64,000 bases of DNA from Pelagibaculum spongiae. GTDB lineage: Bacteria > Pseudomonadota > Gammaproteobacteria > Enterobacterales > Pelagibaculaceae. Positions 9,691 to 18,528 of this stretch are shown here, piece after piece. Location of the stretch: positions 310,001-374,000 of the forward strand of contig NZ_QDDL01000004.1 of assembly GCF_003097315.1 (NCBI RefSeq), in the 5' to 3' direction. A model generated the notes under the pieces. It was not told the origin of the DNA. It saw nothing but the letters and a program-made list of their open reading frames with translations, and ran no database searches. Each line of letters begins with the position of its first letter. Positions within the stretch are counted from its first letter, which is position 1. The position numbers were made by a program, and so were the translations under genes.

Positions 9691-12219
9691 ATGAGCGGAT
9701 CAAACCATTCTGATTTTGAAAATGAATTCACTGAATGGCAGGAAGCCTTAGATGATTACAAAAAACACCACGGAAAAGAGTTAACTCGACAGTTAATTCT
9801 TCGCTTACAGCAACATCTGCTGGATCAAGGCGATTCAGAATCCGCCTCAATATTGCAAACTCCCTACCTAAACAGTATCCCTCACTCAAAACAGCCGCCC
9901 TACCCTGGCGATCTAGAGCTAGAGCACAAGCTAGAAAATATTATTCGCTGGAATTCTATCGCCATTGTATTGAAAGCAGCCGATAGCGGGCTCGGGTTGG
10001 GTGGTCATATATCAACCTACCTGTCGGCTTCAACCATGATGGAGGTAGGTCTTAATCATATTTTCCAGTGCCAAAATGAACAATATGGTGGAGATACCGT
10101 TATTTTTCAGCCGCATGCTGCACCGGGTGTTTATGCTAGGGCATTTGTAGAAGGACGATTGAGTGAAGCGCAACTACTTGATTTTCGTCGGCAATTACAA
10201 CCATCTGGCGGTTTAAGTTCGTACCCGCACCCACGGCAAATGCCCGAATTTTGGTCAATACCTTGCGCCTCAATGGGGCTATCAACTCCGACTGCAATCT
10301 ACATGGCTCGCTTTGAGCGCTATTTGGAAAATCGTCAATTAAAAGCAAAAGATGGCGGTAAAACTTGGTGCTTTATCGGCGATGGTGAAAGCGATGAGCC
10401 AGAAGTGCTAGGCAGCATCCGCATGGCATCAAGAGAGCAACTAAATAATTTAGTTTTGGTGGTAAATTGCAATCTACAAAGATTAGATGGACCGGTTCGT
10501 GGTAATGGAAAAATCATTCAAGAACTTGAACGTAGTTTTTTAGGCTGCGACTGGGAAGTAATTAAAGTTATTTGGGGTAGCGGCTGGGACGCACTATTAG
10601 ACAATGACCATTCTGGGTTATTACGCCAAAGAATGGAGCAGGCAAGAGATGGTGATTATCAGTTTTTTTCTGCATTGTCAGGTAATGCGCAGCGTGAATT
10701 ATGGATCGGTGATAACCCCCAGCTAAAAGGATTAATGGAATCACTGAGCGATGATGAAATAAAACAAATTCGGCGTGGCGGACAAGATCCTTCAAAGTTA
10801 TTTGCTGCATATAAAAAAGCACAGCAAAGCCAAGACAAACCAGTGGTTATTTTAGTTAAAACCGTTAAAGGACTGGGGCTTGGCAGCTCAGGGCAAGGTC
10901 TAAACAATGCCCATCAAAAAAAGCAGTTAAAACCTGAAGAACGGCTAAGAATTGCTCGTGAATTGGGCATTCCTTTAAGCGATCAGCAAATCATTGCAGC
11001 GGATTTTTACAAGCCCGCTGATTCTGACCCAGTAATGCAATATTTACATTATCGTCGCAAAAGATTGGGCGGCTATATTCCAGAAAGAAAACTGCCACAA
11101 CAAAAGTTTTCGGTGGCTGATTTGCCATCGCAACTCAACAATGATCCGTCTAGAGAAACATCGACCACTGCTCAAATGGTCAAATTGCTCGGTTGCTTAA
11201 TAAAAGATCAGCATATTGGAAAAAACATTGTGCCGATTGTTCCAGATGAAGCGCGAACTTTTGGATTGGAAGCGCTATTCGCAAAGTCAGGCATTTACTC
11301 ACCCCAAGGCCAGCAATACACTCCGGTCGACCATCGTTCGTTGCTTCCATATAAAGAATCTATTGATGGGCAAATCTTGCAAGAAGGCATTTGTGAAACC
11401 GGCGCTATGGCTTCATTTCTTGCTGCTGGCTCGGCTTATTCACGGCACAATATAGCCTGCGTTCCTTTTTATTTTTTCTATTCAATGTTCGGATTTCAAC
11501 GGGTTGGCGACATGATTTGGTCGGGTGCAGACATGCTATGCCAAGGCTTTCTTCTTGGAGGCACTGCTGGAAGAACCACTTTAAATGGTGAAGGGTTACA
11601 ACATCAGGATGGCCATTCGCCCTTGTTAGCTGAAACAGTCCCGAATTTAAATATTTACGATCCTGCCTTTGGTTATGAGTTAGCAGTCATTGTTGAAGAT
11701 GGCATTCGCCGGATGGGAGAAAACCAGCCTGATTGTTTGTATTACTTAACCATTTACAACGAAAAATACTCAGCGCCAGATTTACTGTTAACCCAGCAAA
11801 TCAAACAGCAAATTATCCGTGGAATTTATCAGATCGAATCACATGCAGAATCAAATATTCATTTATTAGCCAGTGGTCCTATCGTTAATCAGGCACTCAA
11901 AGCATCAAAGACGCTGCAAGGCGTCAATGTATGGAGCGTTACTAGCTGGAGTCAAATTTATCGAAGCCTTAAAGATAAAACGATCAAACAGCCAAATTGG
12001 CTAAAGGCATTATTTCCAGAAGATGCCGAAATAATACTATTGAGTGATTACATGCAAGCAATTCCAAACATGATCCGCCCCTGGCTACCTAAAAACTGCC
12101 AAACCTACGGCGCAGATGATTTTGGATTGTGTGATGGAAGAGATCAATTGCGAGAGCGGCTTGGGCTTAATGCAAAATCAATAGTCGACAATTTAAGGCA
12201 GAAGCCAGCGCAAAGGTGA
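9691..12219 (+). CDS. aceE: Pyruvate dehydrogenase E1 component, homodimeric type
   Basis: This 842-residue protein is AceE, the thiamine-diphosphate-dependent E1 subunit that decarboxylates pyruvate. The ThDP motif starts at GDGESDEPEVLG near residue 231 and closes at VNCNLQRLDGP. The mobile-loop His region is NNAHQKKQL near residue 407. The cofactor-activating Glu lies in EGICETGA near residue 567, followed by the family segment FYFFYSMFGFQR. It is somewhat shorter than E. coli AceE (887). No E2 (aceF) or E3 (lpd) gene is adjacent, so this may be a second copy or may act with subunits encoded elsewhere. Alternative 2-oxo acid substrates cannot be excluded. Confidence 0.9.
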   Translation: MSGSNHSDFENEFTEWQEALDDYKKHHGKELTRQLILRLQQHLLDQGDSESASILQTPYLNSIPHSKQPPYPGDLELEHKLENIIRWNSIAIVLKAADSGLGLGGHISTYLSASTMMEVGLNHIFQCQNEQYGGDTVIFQPHAAPGVYARAFVEGRLSEAQLLDFRRQLQPSGGLSSYPHPRQMPEFWSIPCASMGLSTPTAIYMARFERYLENRQLKAKDGGKTWCFIGDGESDEPEVLGSIRMASREQLNNLVLVVNCNLQRLDGPVRGNGKIIQELERSFLGCDWEVIKVIWGSGWDALLDNDHSGLLRQRMEQARDGDYQFFSALSGNAQRELWIGDNPQLKGLMESLSDDEIKQIRRGGQDPSKLFAAYKKAQQSQDKPVVILVKTVKGLGLGSSGQGLNNAHQKKQLKPEERLRIARELGIPLSDQQIIAADFYKPADSDPVMQYLHYRRKRLGGYIPERKLPQQKFSVADLPSQLNNDPSRETSTTAQMVKLLGCLIKDQHIGKNIVPIVPDEARTFGLEALFAKSGIYSPQGQQYTPVDHRSLLPYKESIDGQILQEGICETGAMASFLAAGSAYSRHNIACVPFYFFYSMFGFQRVGDMIWSGADMLCQGFLLGGTAGRTTLNGEGLQHQDGHSPLLAETVPNLNIYDPAFGYELAVIVEDGIRRMGENQPDCLYYLTIYNEKYSAPDLLLTQQIKQQIIRGIYQIESHAESNIHLLASGPIVNQALKASKTLQGVNVWSVTSWSQIYRSLKDKTIKQPNWLKALFPEDAEIILLSDYMQAIPNMIRPWLPKNCQTYGADDFGLCDGRDQLRERLGLNAKSIVDNLRQKPAQR

Positions 12220-12456
12220 TGCACTTGCGATCAAATGTTACCTTTTATCTATTGAGATATAAATTTATTTAGCAACGACTTGTCAGCTATCTGCCAAGCA
12301 AGAACTTCTAATTTCAAATAGTTATAAAAACTCATCTATTAATAACTTAAAGTTTGTGACCCACTGCTCCTCGCTTATGCCAAGTAGTTGGCAGCAGGGA
12401 TCTGTGATCTGGCTAATCTTAATCCCACTAGCTTGTTTAGTATGAGGTAAAAGGTC

Positions 12457-12639
12457 ATGCAGGTTAAAGCGAGAATAATAGCGCAAGAAGTTAACAACCA
12501 GACTCGTTTGGAAATGTATCGCCAGCGGCTAGATCTTTATAGCCAATGCAACAAGCAAATGAGTGCGATTGAGTTCCCTGTATTGGTTGACCGCTGCTTG
12601 CCTTTACCATCACGAATTCGCCATCAGTTATCCAGCTGA
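12457..12639 (+). CDS. Small hypothetical protein
   Basis: This 60-residue, Arg- and Gln-rich protein (MQVKARIIAQEV at the start) has an ATG preceded by a GAGGTAAAAGG ribosome binding site and is followed by an intrinsic terminator. It has no signal peptide, membrane segment or recognised domain. The signals on both sides support a real gene, but the short length leaves doubt. Confidence 0.5.
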   Translation: MQVKARIIAQEVNNQTRLEMYRQRLDLYSQCNKQMSAIEFPVLVDRCLPLPSRIRHQLSS

Positions 12640-12669
12640 ATTTGCTTGCAATAAAACAAATTTAATACC

Positions 12670-12698
12670 AAAAGGGCTCTTTTATAGAACCCTTTTTT
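12670..12698 (+). terminator. Intrinsic terminator after the 60-residue gene
   Basis: AAAAGGG pairs with CCCTTTT around an inner, partly paired loop, followed by a run of six T residues. Confidence 0.75.
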
Positions 12699-12942
12699 AA
12701 TGCCTTGAAAAGCAAAAGCGAGCGCTGTTGCAGAAGCGATAAAATTCAACTGCAAGTCGCTTCAGCGGTATATTACATGCAGTTAAGTAACAACATGTAA
12801 AAATAAAATTAAGACAGTTGAAAAGTAACAACGAATCACCTTATCATCTGGTTATGAGCTGATTACAGCTGCTTTTTTAATGCTGCACTTGCCGCAAAAT
12901 TTTGACAATTTCTGGATCAATCGCTCACAAGAGGCCATGCCG
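12699..12942. other. Leader region of the 67-residue gene
   Basis: No gene is seen here. A short hairpin at 12859-12878 (AGCTG and CAGCT around ATTA, followed by GCTTTTTT) resembles a terminator or attenuator just before the small downstream gene. Its significance is uncertain. Confidence 0.3.
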
Positions 12943-13146
12943 ATGAATCTCAAAGATCTAATATCCAATACCGCTGCGCAACATAAAGAATTTGGACTAT
13001 TGACAGAAGAGAATCTCAATTCAAAGCTCCAGCAATTCGCACTAACCAACACTCATTTAACCGAATACCAAGCACGCACAGAAGTATTGAGCCAAATCCT
13101 TAACGACTCAATTGGCTCACTTGTTGAAACCTGGACGGGTAAATAA
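12943..13146 (+). CDS. Small hypothetical protein
   Basis: A 67-residue acidic, probably helical cytosolic protein beginning MNLKDLISNTAAQHKEFG. The ATG at 12943 is chosen over those at 12880 and 12937 because the AAGAGG ribosome binding site at 12929-12934 gives eight-base spacing. A strong terminator follows at 13181. No family is recognised. It is convergent with ppsA, with a tandem repeat array in the gap. Confidence 0.6.
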   Translation: MNLKDLISNTAAQHKEFGLLTEENLNSKLQQFALTNTHLTEYQARTEVLSQILNDSIGSLVETWTGK

Positions 13147-13180
13147 CGACTGCTAACTGAGCACCATTTCTAGAACAATT

Positions 13181-13215
13181 AACCGTTGCAACCTTCCGTT
13201 TGCAGCGGTTTTTTT
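13181..13215 (+). terminator. Intrinsic terminator, left border of the repeat array
   Basis: AACCGTTGCAA pairs with TTTGCAGCGGTT (one G-T pair) around a CCTTCCG loop and is followed by a T-run. The 50-bp repeat array starts immediately after the T-run. Confidence 0.88.
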
Positions 13216-13383
13216 ATTTACAGGGATGTAATGTATTTCGCATGGAGGCAGGATGCCGGTGCGGTATTTACAGGGATGTAATGTATTTCGCATGGAGGCA
13301 GGATGCCGGTGCGGTATTTACAGGGATGTAATGTATTTCGCATGGAGGCAGGATGCCGGTGCGGTATTTACAGGGATGTAATG
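13216..13383. repeat. 50-bp tandem repeat array, 3 units plus a closing half-unit
   Basis: The near-palindromic 18-mer ATTTACAGGGATGTAATG occurs four times, at 13216, 13266, 13316 and 13366. The three 32-base segments between copies are identical. Each 32-mer contains a small inverted repeat (GGCA GGA TGCC). The array therefore has the form (R-S)x3-R. It sits between two terminators in the convergent gap between the small gene at 12943 and ppsA. A related array in inverted orientation is at 44299-44461. No ORF or transposase is associated. Confidence 0.95.
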
Positions 13384-13401
13384 GAGCTGCCCACCAAACA
13401 A

Positions 13402-13440
13402 AACAGCCGCAACAAGTTAACTTGTTGCGGCTGTTTTTAG
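13402..13440. terminator. Bidirectional terminator of ppsA
   Basis: A perfect 34-base palindrome at 13402-13435 (half-site AACAGCCGCAACAAGTT) is flanked by A- and T-runs. It is 52 bases beyond the ppsA stop codon on the minus strand. Confidence 0.92.
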
Positions 13441-13486
13441 TTAAAGCTTGAACAGATGATTCCGCACTAGCTTAACCGACGTTGAT

Positions 13487-15892
13487 TTACTCGGCTGAAC
13501 TGTTAGCGCCTTGCTTTGCTAAGTACAACCAAGTTTCCAACACAGAGTCAGGGTTTAGAGAAACGCTGTCGATCCCCTGCTCCACCAACCACTGGGCAAA
13601 ATCGGGGTGATCCGACGGCCCCTGGCCACAAATACCGACGTATTTGTTTGCTTTACGGCAGGCTTGAATCGCCATTGCCAGCAGCTTTTTAACCGCAGGA
13701 TTTCGCTCATCAAACTTGTCAGCAATAATGCCTGAATCTCGATCCAGACCCAGTGTTAACTGAGTTAAATCGTTAGAGCCGATAGAGAAACCATCGAAGT
13801 ATTCCAGGAACTCTTCAGCCAGCAAGGCATTAGATGGCAATTCGCACATCATGATCACACGCAGACCATTTTCACCGCGCTTAAGACCATTCTGCTCCAG
13901 TAATTCGATAACACCGGCCGCTTCATCTAGGTTGCGCACGAACGGAATCATAATCTCGACATTGGTTAAGCCCATTTCGTTACGGACTTTTTTCAATGCG
14001 CGACATTCCAGCTCGAAACATTCACGGAAATCAGCAGACAAATAACGCGATGCACCACGGAAACCGAGCATTGGGTTTTCTTCTTCCGGCTCGTATAACT
14101 TGCCGCCGACCAAATTGGCATATTCATTCGACTTAAAGTCAGACATACGCACAATCACTTTCTGATCGGCAAATGCTGCAGCCAAGGTCGAAATACCTTC
14201 TGCTAAACGTTCAACATAGAAGGTTACTGGATCAGCATAACCCGCCATCATCGGCTTAATCGCATTTTGCAAATCGGCAGAAATTCGATCGAACTGCAAC
14301 AGCGCTTTCGGGTGAACACCAATCATCCGGTTGATAATAAATTCTAATCGCGCCAAACCAATACCCGCATTGGGTAATGAAGCAAAACTGAAAGCACGGT
14401 CCGGATTACCCACGTTCATCATTACCTTAAGAGGTAAGTCAGGCATTTGTTGCAAATCGATTTTATCTAGGCTGAAGTCCAACAAACCGTCATAAATAAA
14501 GCCTGTATCGCCTTCGGCACAAGAAACCGTCACCTGCTGGCCAGCTTTTAACTGTTTGGTCGCGTCACCACAACCAACCACCGCGGGAATACCTAATTCA
14601 CGCGCGATAATCGCTGCGTGACAAGTACGTCCACCCCTGTTAGTGACAATGGCAGAAGCACGTTTCATCACCGGCTCCCAATCTGGGTCGGTCATGTCGG
14701 TCACCAGCACATCACCTGGCTGGACATCATCCATCTGGTCAATGTCTCGTACCAAACGAACCGGACCGGCACCAATCCGCTGGCCAATGGCTCGGCCTTC
14801 AATAATCACTTCAGCACCCTTACTTTCAATGCGGAAGCGTTCCATTACCTGGGCGTTGTCGCGGCTTTTTACTGTTTCAGGACGCGCCTGCAACACATAA
14901 ATATGGCCATCAACACCATCAATTCCCCATTCAATATCCATCGGGCGCTGGTAATGGTTTTCAATGATCAAACCGACTCTAGCTAATTCTTCGACCTGAG
15001 CATCGGTCATACAGAATTGCTGGCGGTCGGCTTCGGCGACATCAACCGTGGTGACAGATTTACCTGCCTCTGCGGCTTCACCGTAGATCATTTTAATTAA
15101 TTTACTGCCAATAACCCGGCGCAAAATTGCAGGCTTGCCCGCATTCAAGCAAGGCTTACTGACATAGAATTCATCGGGATTAACCGCACCCTGAACTACC
15201 ATTTCGCCCAAGCCCCAAGATGCAGTAACAAACACCGCATCACGGAAACCCGACTCGGTATCCATGGTGAACATCACGCCGGACGCGCCAATATCACTGC
15301 GAACCATTCGCTGGACACCGGCAGACAACGCCACTTCAAAGTGGTCAAAGCCTTGGTGAACGCGATAGGAAATCGCCCGATCATTGAACAAAGAAGCAAA
15401 CACTTCCTTGATCGCATAGCGGATATTATCCAGCCCTTGAATATTGAGGAAAGTTTCCTGCTGACCCGCAAAGCTGGCATCCGGTAAATCTTCTGCGGTA
15501 GCCGAGGAACGAACCGCAAACGCTAGATTATCGCCTTCACGCTCAACTAAACGCGCATAAGCCGATTCCAGCGATTGATCCAATGCATCGGTAAACGGTG
15601 CATCCATAATCGCCTGTCGAATTTCCTTACCTGCCGACATCAATGCTGCAACGTCATCAACATCCAAAGTCTCTAGCTTGTCACGAACCAACTGGTTCAG
15701 ACCTGCCGACTCAAGAAATTCCCTATAAGCATGTGCAGTGGTTGCAAAACCACCCGGGACCCGTACACCAACGCCAGAAAGCTGACTGATCATTTCGCCC
15801 AGAGATGCGTTTTTACCGCCTACGCGGTCAACATCCTGCATGCCCAACTCTTCGAACCAAAGGATATACTCGTGCAACGTCCTGATCTCCAT
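13487..15892 (-). CDS. ppsA: Phosphoenolpyruvate synthase
   Basis: PpsA converts pyruvate, ATP and water to PEP, AMP and phosphate, for gluconeogenesis from three-carbon acids. The N-terminal ATP-grasp part begins [16 protein letters not shown]. The phosphorylated His lies in [15 protein letters not shown] near residue 425. The C-terminal TIM-barrel part carries [13 protein letters not shown] and the [11 protein letters not shown] end motif. With the ATG at 15892 the length is 801 residues, close to the usual 792. A TTG at 15910 is also possible, and neither has a strong ribosome binding site. The gene is divergent from its regulator ppsR. Confidence 0.96.
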   Translation of the reverse strand: MEIRTLHEYILWFEELGMQDVDRVGGKNASLGEMISQLSGVGVRVPGGFATTAHAYREFLESAGLNQLVRDKLETLDVDDVAALMSAGKEIRQAIMDAPFTDALDQSLESAYARLVEREGDNLAFAVRSSATAEDLPDASFAGQQETFLNIQGLDNIRYAIKEVFASLFNDRAISYRVHQGFDHFEVALSAGVQRMVRSDIGASGVMFTMDTESGFRDAVFVTASWGLGEMVVQGAVNPDEFYVSKPCLNAGKPAILRRVIGSKLIKMIYGEAAEAGKSVTTVDVAEADRQQFCMTDAQVEELARVGLIIENHYQRPMDIEWGIDGVDGHIYVLQARPETVKSRDNAQVMERFRIESKGAEVIIEGRAIGQRIGAGPVRLVRDIDQMDDVQPGDVLVTDMTDPDWEPVMKRASAIVTNRGGRTCHAAIIARELGIPAVVGCGDATKQLKAGQQVTVSCAEGDTGFIYDGLLDFSLDKIDLQQMPDLPLKVMMNVGNPDRAFSFASLPNAGIGLARLEFIINRMIGVHPKALLQFDRISADLQNAIKPMMAGYADPVTFYVERLAEGISTLAAAFADQKVIVRMSDFKSNEYANLVGGKLYEPEEENPMLGFRGASRYLSADFRECFELECRALKKVRNEMGLTNVEIMIPFVRNLDEAAGVIELLEQNGLKRGENGLRVIMMCELPSNALLAEEFLEYFDGFSIGSNDLTQLTLGLDRDSGIIADKFDERNPAVKKLLAMAIQACRKANKYVGICGQGPSDHPDFAQWLVEQGIDSVSLNPDSVLETWLYLAKQGANSSAE

Positions 15893-16217
15893 TAAGCAAC
15901 CGTTTTTCAAAGTAAATGTTTAGTCAGTTCGATCACGTCAAAAGCAATTACTTCAATCTCAATCTATCGCTGGTTTTATAAAAAACGAGGTTATTGTTGT
16001 TTTCAGTTCACTAGCCCTGAAGCTCACATCTTAAAATGCTTGGGTATGTAGAGTCCCAAATATCGCCATAGTTCGTAATGAATTGATGCGAAACCAACTG
16101 GTAGCAACGCTTCGCAGCAAAAAGTTACTTGTGAGGTCATGACTGACTCAGTAAGCTGGGCGCCAATGGCTCGGGATGTTACCCAAATTTCATACAGTTG
16201 CACAGGCAGGAATACAA
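15893..16217. promoter_or_regulatory. Divergent promoter region of ppsA and ppsR
   Basis: These 325 bases must hold promoters for both genes, since they are transcribed apart. No convincing operator palindrome was identified. The ppsR ribosome binding site (GCAGGA) is at 16206-16211. Confidence 0.45.
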
Positions 16218-17042
16218 ATGGGCAGAACAGCGTTTATTATTTCCGATCGAACAGGAATCACCGCAGAAATGCTCGGTCACAGCCTAATGACCCAGTTTCC
16301 TCTGCAATTCGAACAAGTAACCTTACCATTTGTAGACACCCCAGATAAGGCGCGAGACGCTGTCAGACTAGTCAATGAGGCTACTTTAAGAGATGGCGCT
16401 CAAGCGATCGTTTTCGCGACTATAGTCGATCGAACAATTGGCGAAATTATCGCAACTGCTAACGCAGTCAGCATCGATTTTTTTCGGAGTTTTATAGGAC
16501 AACTGGAAGATACGCTGGGTTTAGAGGCGAGTGCCGAAGTCGGTGCAGTCCATCCAGCAACCGACAGCCATCAATACGAAACACGAATAGAAGCGATCAA
16601 CTATTCACTGGCTAATGATGACGGCGCCCGAGTCCGTGATTACGACAAAGCCGACATTATTTTAGTTGGAGTATCTCGAAGCGGAAAAACACCAACCTGC
16701 CTTTATCTAGCAATGCAGTTTGGTCTTAAAGCAGCTAACTACCCCTTTACCGAAGATAATTTCAGCGATACCGACCAGCTCACCTTGCCAAAAGAGCTTC
16801 GCCCCCATCGAAACAAACTGTTTGGCTTGACCATCGAAGCAGAACGACTGCACGCCATTCGCAACGAGCGTCGTGCCAACAGCCGCTATTCCTCAAGAAA
16901 TACCTGTTACCAAGAAGTGCGTGACCTAGAAGCGTTATTTGTGAGAGAACGCATCCCGCATATTTCCACCACCCAGCGCAGCATCGAAGAGCTCGCCACC
17001 AAAATTATTCAAGAATCCGGGGTGCAAAGGCATTTGGCTTAA
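16218..17042 (+). CDS. ppsR: PEP synthase regulatory protein (kinase/pyrophosphorylase)
   Basis: PpsR inactivates PpsA by ADP-dependent phosphorylation of an active-site Thr and reactivates it by Pi-dependent dephosphorylation (DUF299 family). The ATG at 16218 follows GCAGGA with six-base spacing and gives the classic start MGRTAFIISDRTGITAE. The P-loop-like motif GVSRSGKTPTCLYLA is near residue 150. Length is 274 residues, typical. It is adjacent to and divergent from ppsA, the usual gammaproteobacterial arrangement. Confidence 0.95.
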   Translation: MGRTAFIISDRTGITAEMLGHSLMTQFPLQFEQVTLPFVDTPDKARDAVRLVNEATLRDGAQAIVFATIVDRTIGEIIATANAVSIDFFRSFIGQLEDTLGLEASAEVGAVHPATDSHQYETRIEAINYSLANDDGARVRDYDKADIILVGVSRSGKTPTCLYLAMQFGLKAANYPFTEDNFSDTDQLTLPKELRPHRNKLFGLTIEAERLHAIRNERRANSRYSSRNTCYQEVRDLEALFVRERIPHISTTQRSIEELATKIIQESGVQRHLA

Positions 17043-17055
17043 AACACCGCAACAA

Positions 17056-17143
17056 CGTAGGTTTGATGAGTTCCAACGAAATCAGACATCTGGCGGTACA
17101 CTCCCAAAGTGTCTGATTGCGCCTGTGGCTTATCAAACCTACG
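17056..17143. repeat. Dispersed palindromic element, copy A
   Basis: The outer arms CGTAGGTTTGAT and ATCAAACCTACG flank inner arms ATCAGACA and TGTCTGAT. The element is 88 bases long and lies in the convergent gap between ppsR and prpF. Copies B (21159), C (34457) and D (53907) share the same plan. Confidence 0.85.
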
Positions 17144-17165
17144 AAAACATAAGGTTAGGCGTTAA

Positions 17166-18335
17166 TTAAATCGGAATCCGCACCCAGCCTTCCATTAAAA
17201 TTCGCGCACTACGGCTCATTACCGCCTTTTTTGCAATCCATTGACCATCCAGTTGTTCAGCCTCTGCACCTACGGTCAGGGTTCCGGAAGGATGACCAAA
17301 ACAAACTTGGCTACGTTCGTTGCCACCAGCTGCGGCATTCACCAAAGTGCCCGGAATTGCGGCGGCGGTAGCAATTGCAACTGCGGCAGTGCCCATCATG
17401 GCGTGGTGTAGTTTGCCCATTGAAAGCGCTCGAACCAACAGGTCTATGTCGGTGGGTTGAATATTTTTTCCACTGGAGCTGGTGTAATCCAATGGCTGGC
17501 CAACAAAAGCGACTTTGGGCGTATGTTGCCTTTGTGCAGCTTGTTCAATATTTTCAATTAAACCCATTTTAAGCGCACCGTGCGCTCGAATAGTTTCAAA
17601 CATTTCAAGCGCTTTGGGATCATTGTTAATTTGATCCTGTAACTCGGTTCCGTTATAGCCAATCGCTTTAGCTTCAATGAAAATCGTTGGGATTCCGGCG
17701 TTAATCATGGTCGCTTGCAAGCTGCCAACACCGGGAACCTCTAGCTGATCAACTAAATTGCCGGTGGGAAACATACTGCCGACACTATCGGAAGGATCGA
17801 GAAATTCAACCTTGATTTCCGCCGCAGGGAAAGTGACCCCGTCTAATTCAAAGCTACCGGTTTCTTGCACTTGGCCGTTGCTAATCTGCACATGGGCAAT
17901 GATGGTTTTTTGAATATTGACCTGAAAAATTCTAACCGTTGCCCACCCATTGACTGGAATTCGTGATGGATCAACCAAGCCTTGTTCAATTGCAAACGCA
18001 CCGACTGCTGCCGATAAATTACCGCAATTGCCACTCCAATCGACAAAGGCTTTATCAATTGCAACCTGGCCAAATAGATAATCGACATCGTGATCGGCTT
18101 GCTGGCTTTTACTAACGATCACCGTTTTGCTAGTGCTAGATGTTGCGCCACCCATGCCGTCGGTTTGCTTGCCGTAAGGGTCTGGGCTGCCAATCACCCG
18201 TAACAACAAATTATCACGAGCTTCACCTGCAACCTGCGCCGCTGGCGGCAAATCTCCAAGCGAGAAAAATACACCTTTGCTGGTGCCGCCACGAATATAG
18301 GTTGCCGGGATTTTTATCTGTGGTGCGAATGACAT
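17166..18335 (-). CDS. prpF: 2-methylaconitate cis-trans isomerase
   Basis: PrpF isomerises the trans-2-methylaconitate product of AcnD to the cis form, so the AcnD-PrpF pair replaces the PrpD dehydratase in propionate catabolism. The 389-residue protein has the family motifs ATYIRGGTSKGVFF at the N-terminus, GGATSSTSKT near residue 63, and WSGNCGNLSAA near residue 100, which contains the conserved Cys. The ATG at 18335 is chosen over an upstream TTG because AAGGA lies at good spacing. It is last in the prpB-prpC-acnD-prpF order, separated from acnD by a long hairpin. Confidence 0.95.
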   Translation of the reverse strand: MSFAPQIKIPATYIRGGTSKGVFFSLGDLPPAAQVAGEARDNLLLRVIGSPDPYGKQTDGMGGATSSTSKTVIVSKSQQADHDVDYLFGQVAIDKAFVDWSGNCGNLSAAVGAFAIEQGLVDPSRIPVNGWATVRIFQVNIQKTIIAHVQISNGQVQETGSFELDGVTFPAAEIKVEFLDPSDSVGSMFPTGNLVDQLEVPGVGSLQATMINAGIPTIFIEAKAIGYNGTELQDQINNDPKALEMFETIRAHGALKMGLIENIEQAAQRQHTPKVAFVGQPLDYTSSSGKNIQPTDIDLLVRALSMGKLHHAMMGTAAVAIATAAAIPGTLVNAAAGGNERSQVCFGHPSGTLTVGAEAEQLDGQWIAKKAVMSRSARILMEGWVRIPI

Positions 18336-18475
18336 TTTTTTATCCTTTTTGTGCAACAGATAGCTTTGCTGAAACCCTTGGTCATTCTCGCCAGAGATTA
18401 GCGGGGACCCAGAAACAGAGAAGTTAAAGCCGCCAACTCCAACTTTATTATTTTGACCTTACCATCCATGGCAAC

Positions 18476-18512
18476 TGGGTGCCGTCATCCCTACTCGGGA
18501 TGACGGCACCCA
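18476..18512. repeat. Perfect 16-bp-stem hairpin between acnD and prpF
   Basis: Arms TGGGTGCCGTCATCCC and GGGATGACGGCACCCA are exact complements around a TACTC loop. No T-tract follows on either strand, so it looks more like a REP-type palindrome or mRNA-processing or stability hairpin than a terminator. It lies within the operon. Confidence 0.8.
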
Positions 18513-18528
18513 ACAAATAGCAATTAAA

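Noticed and set aside
12880-12942. Longer start for the small gene at 12943
   Set aside because: The ATG at 12880 has no ribosome binding site, whereas AAGAGG is well placed for 12943.
13216-13383. CRISPR array
   Set aside because: The segments between repeats are identical rather than unique, there are only three, and no cas genes are present. The same holds for 44299-44461.
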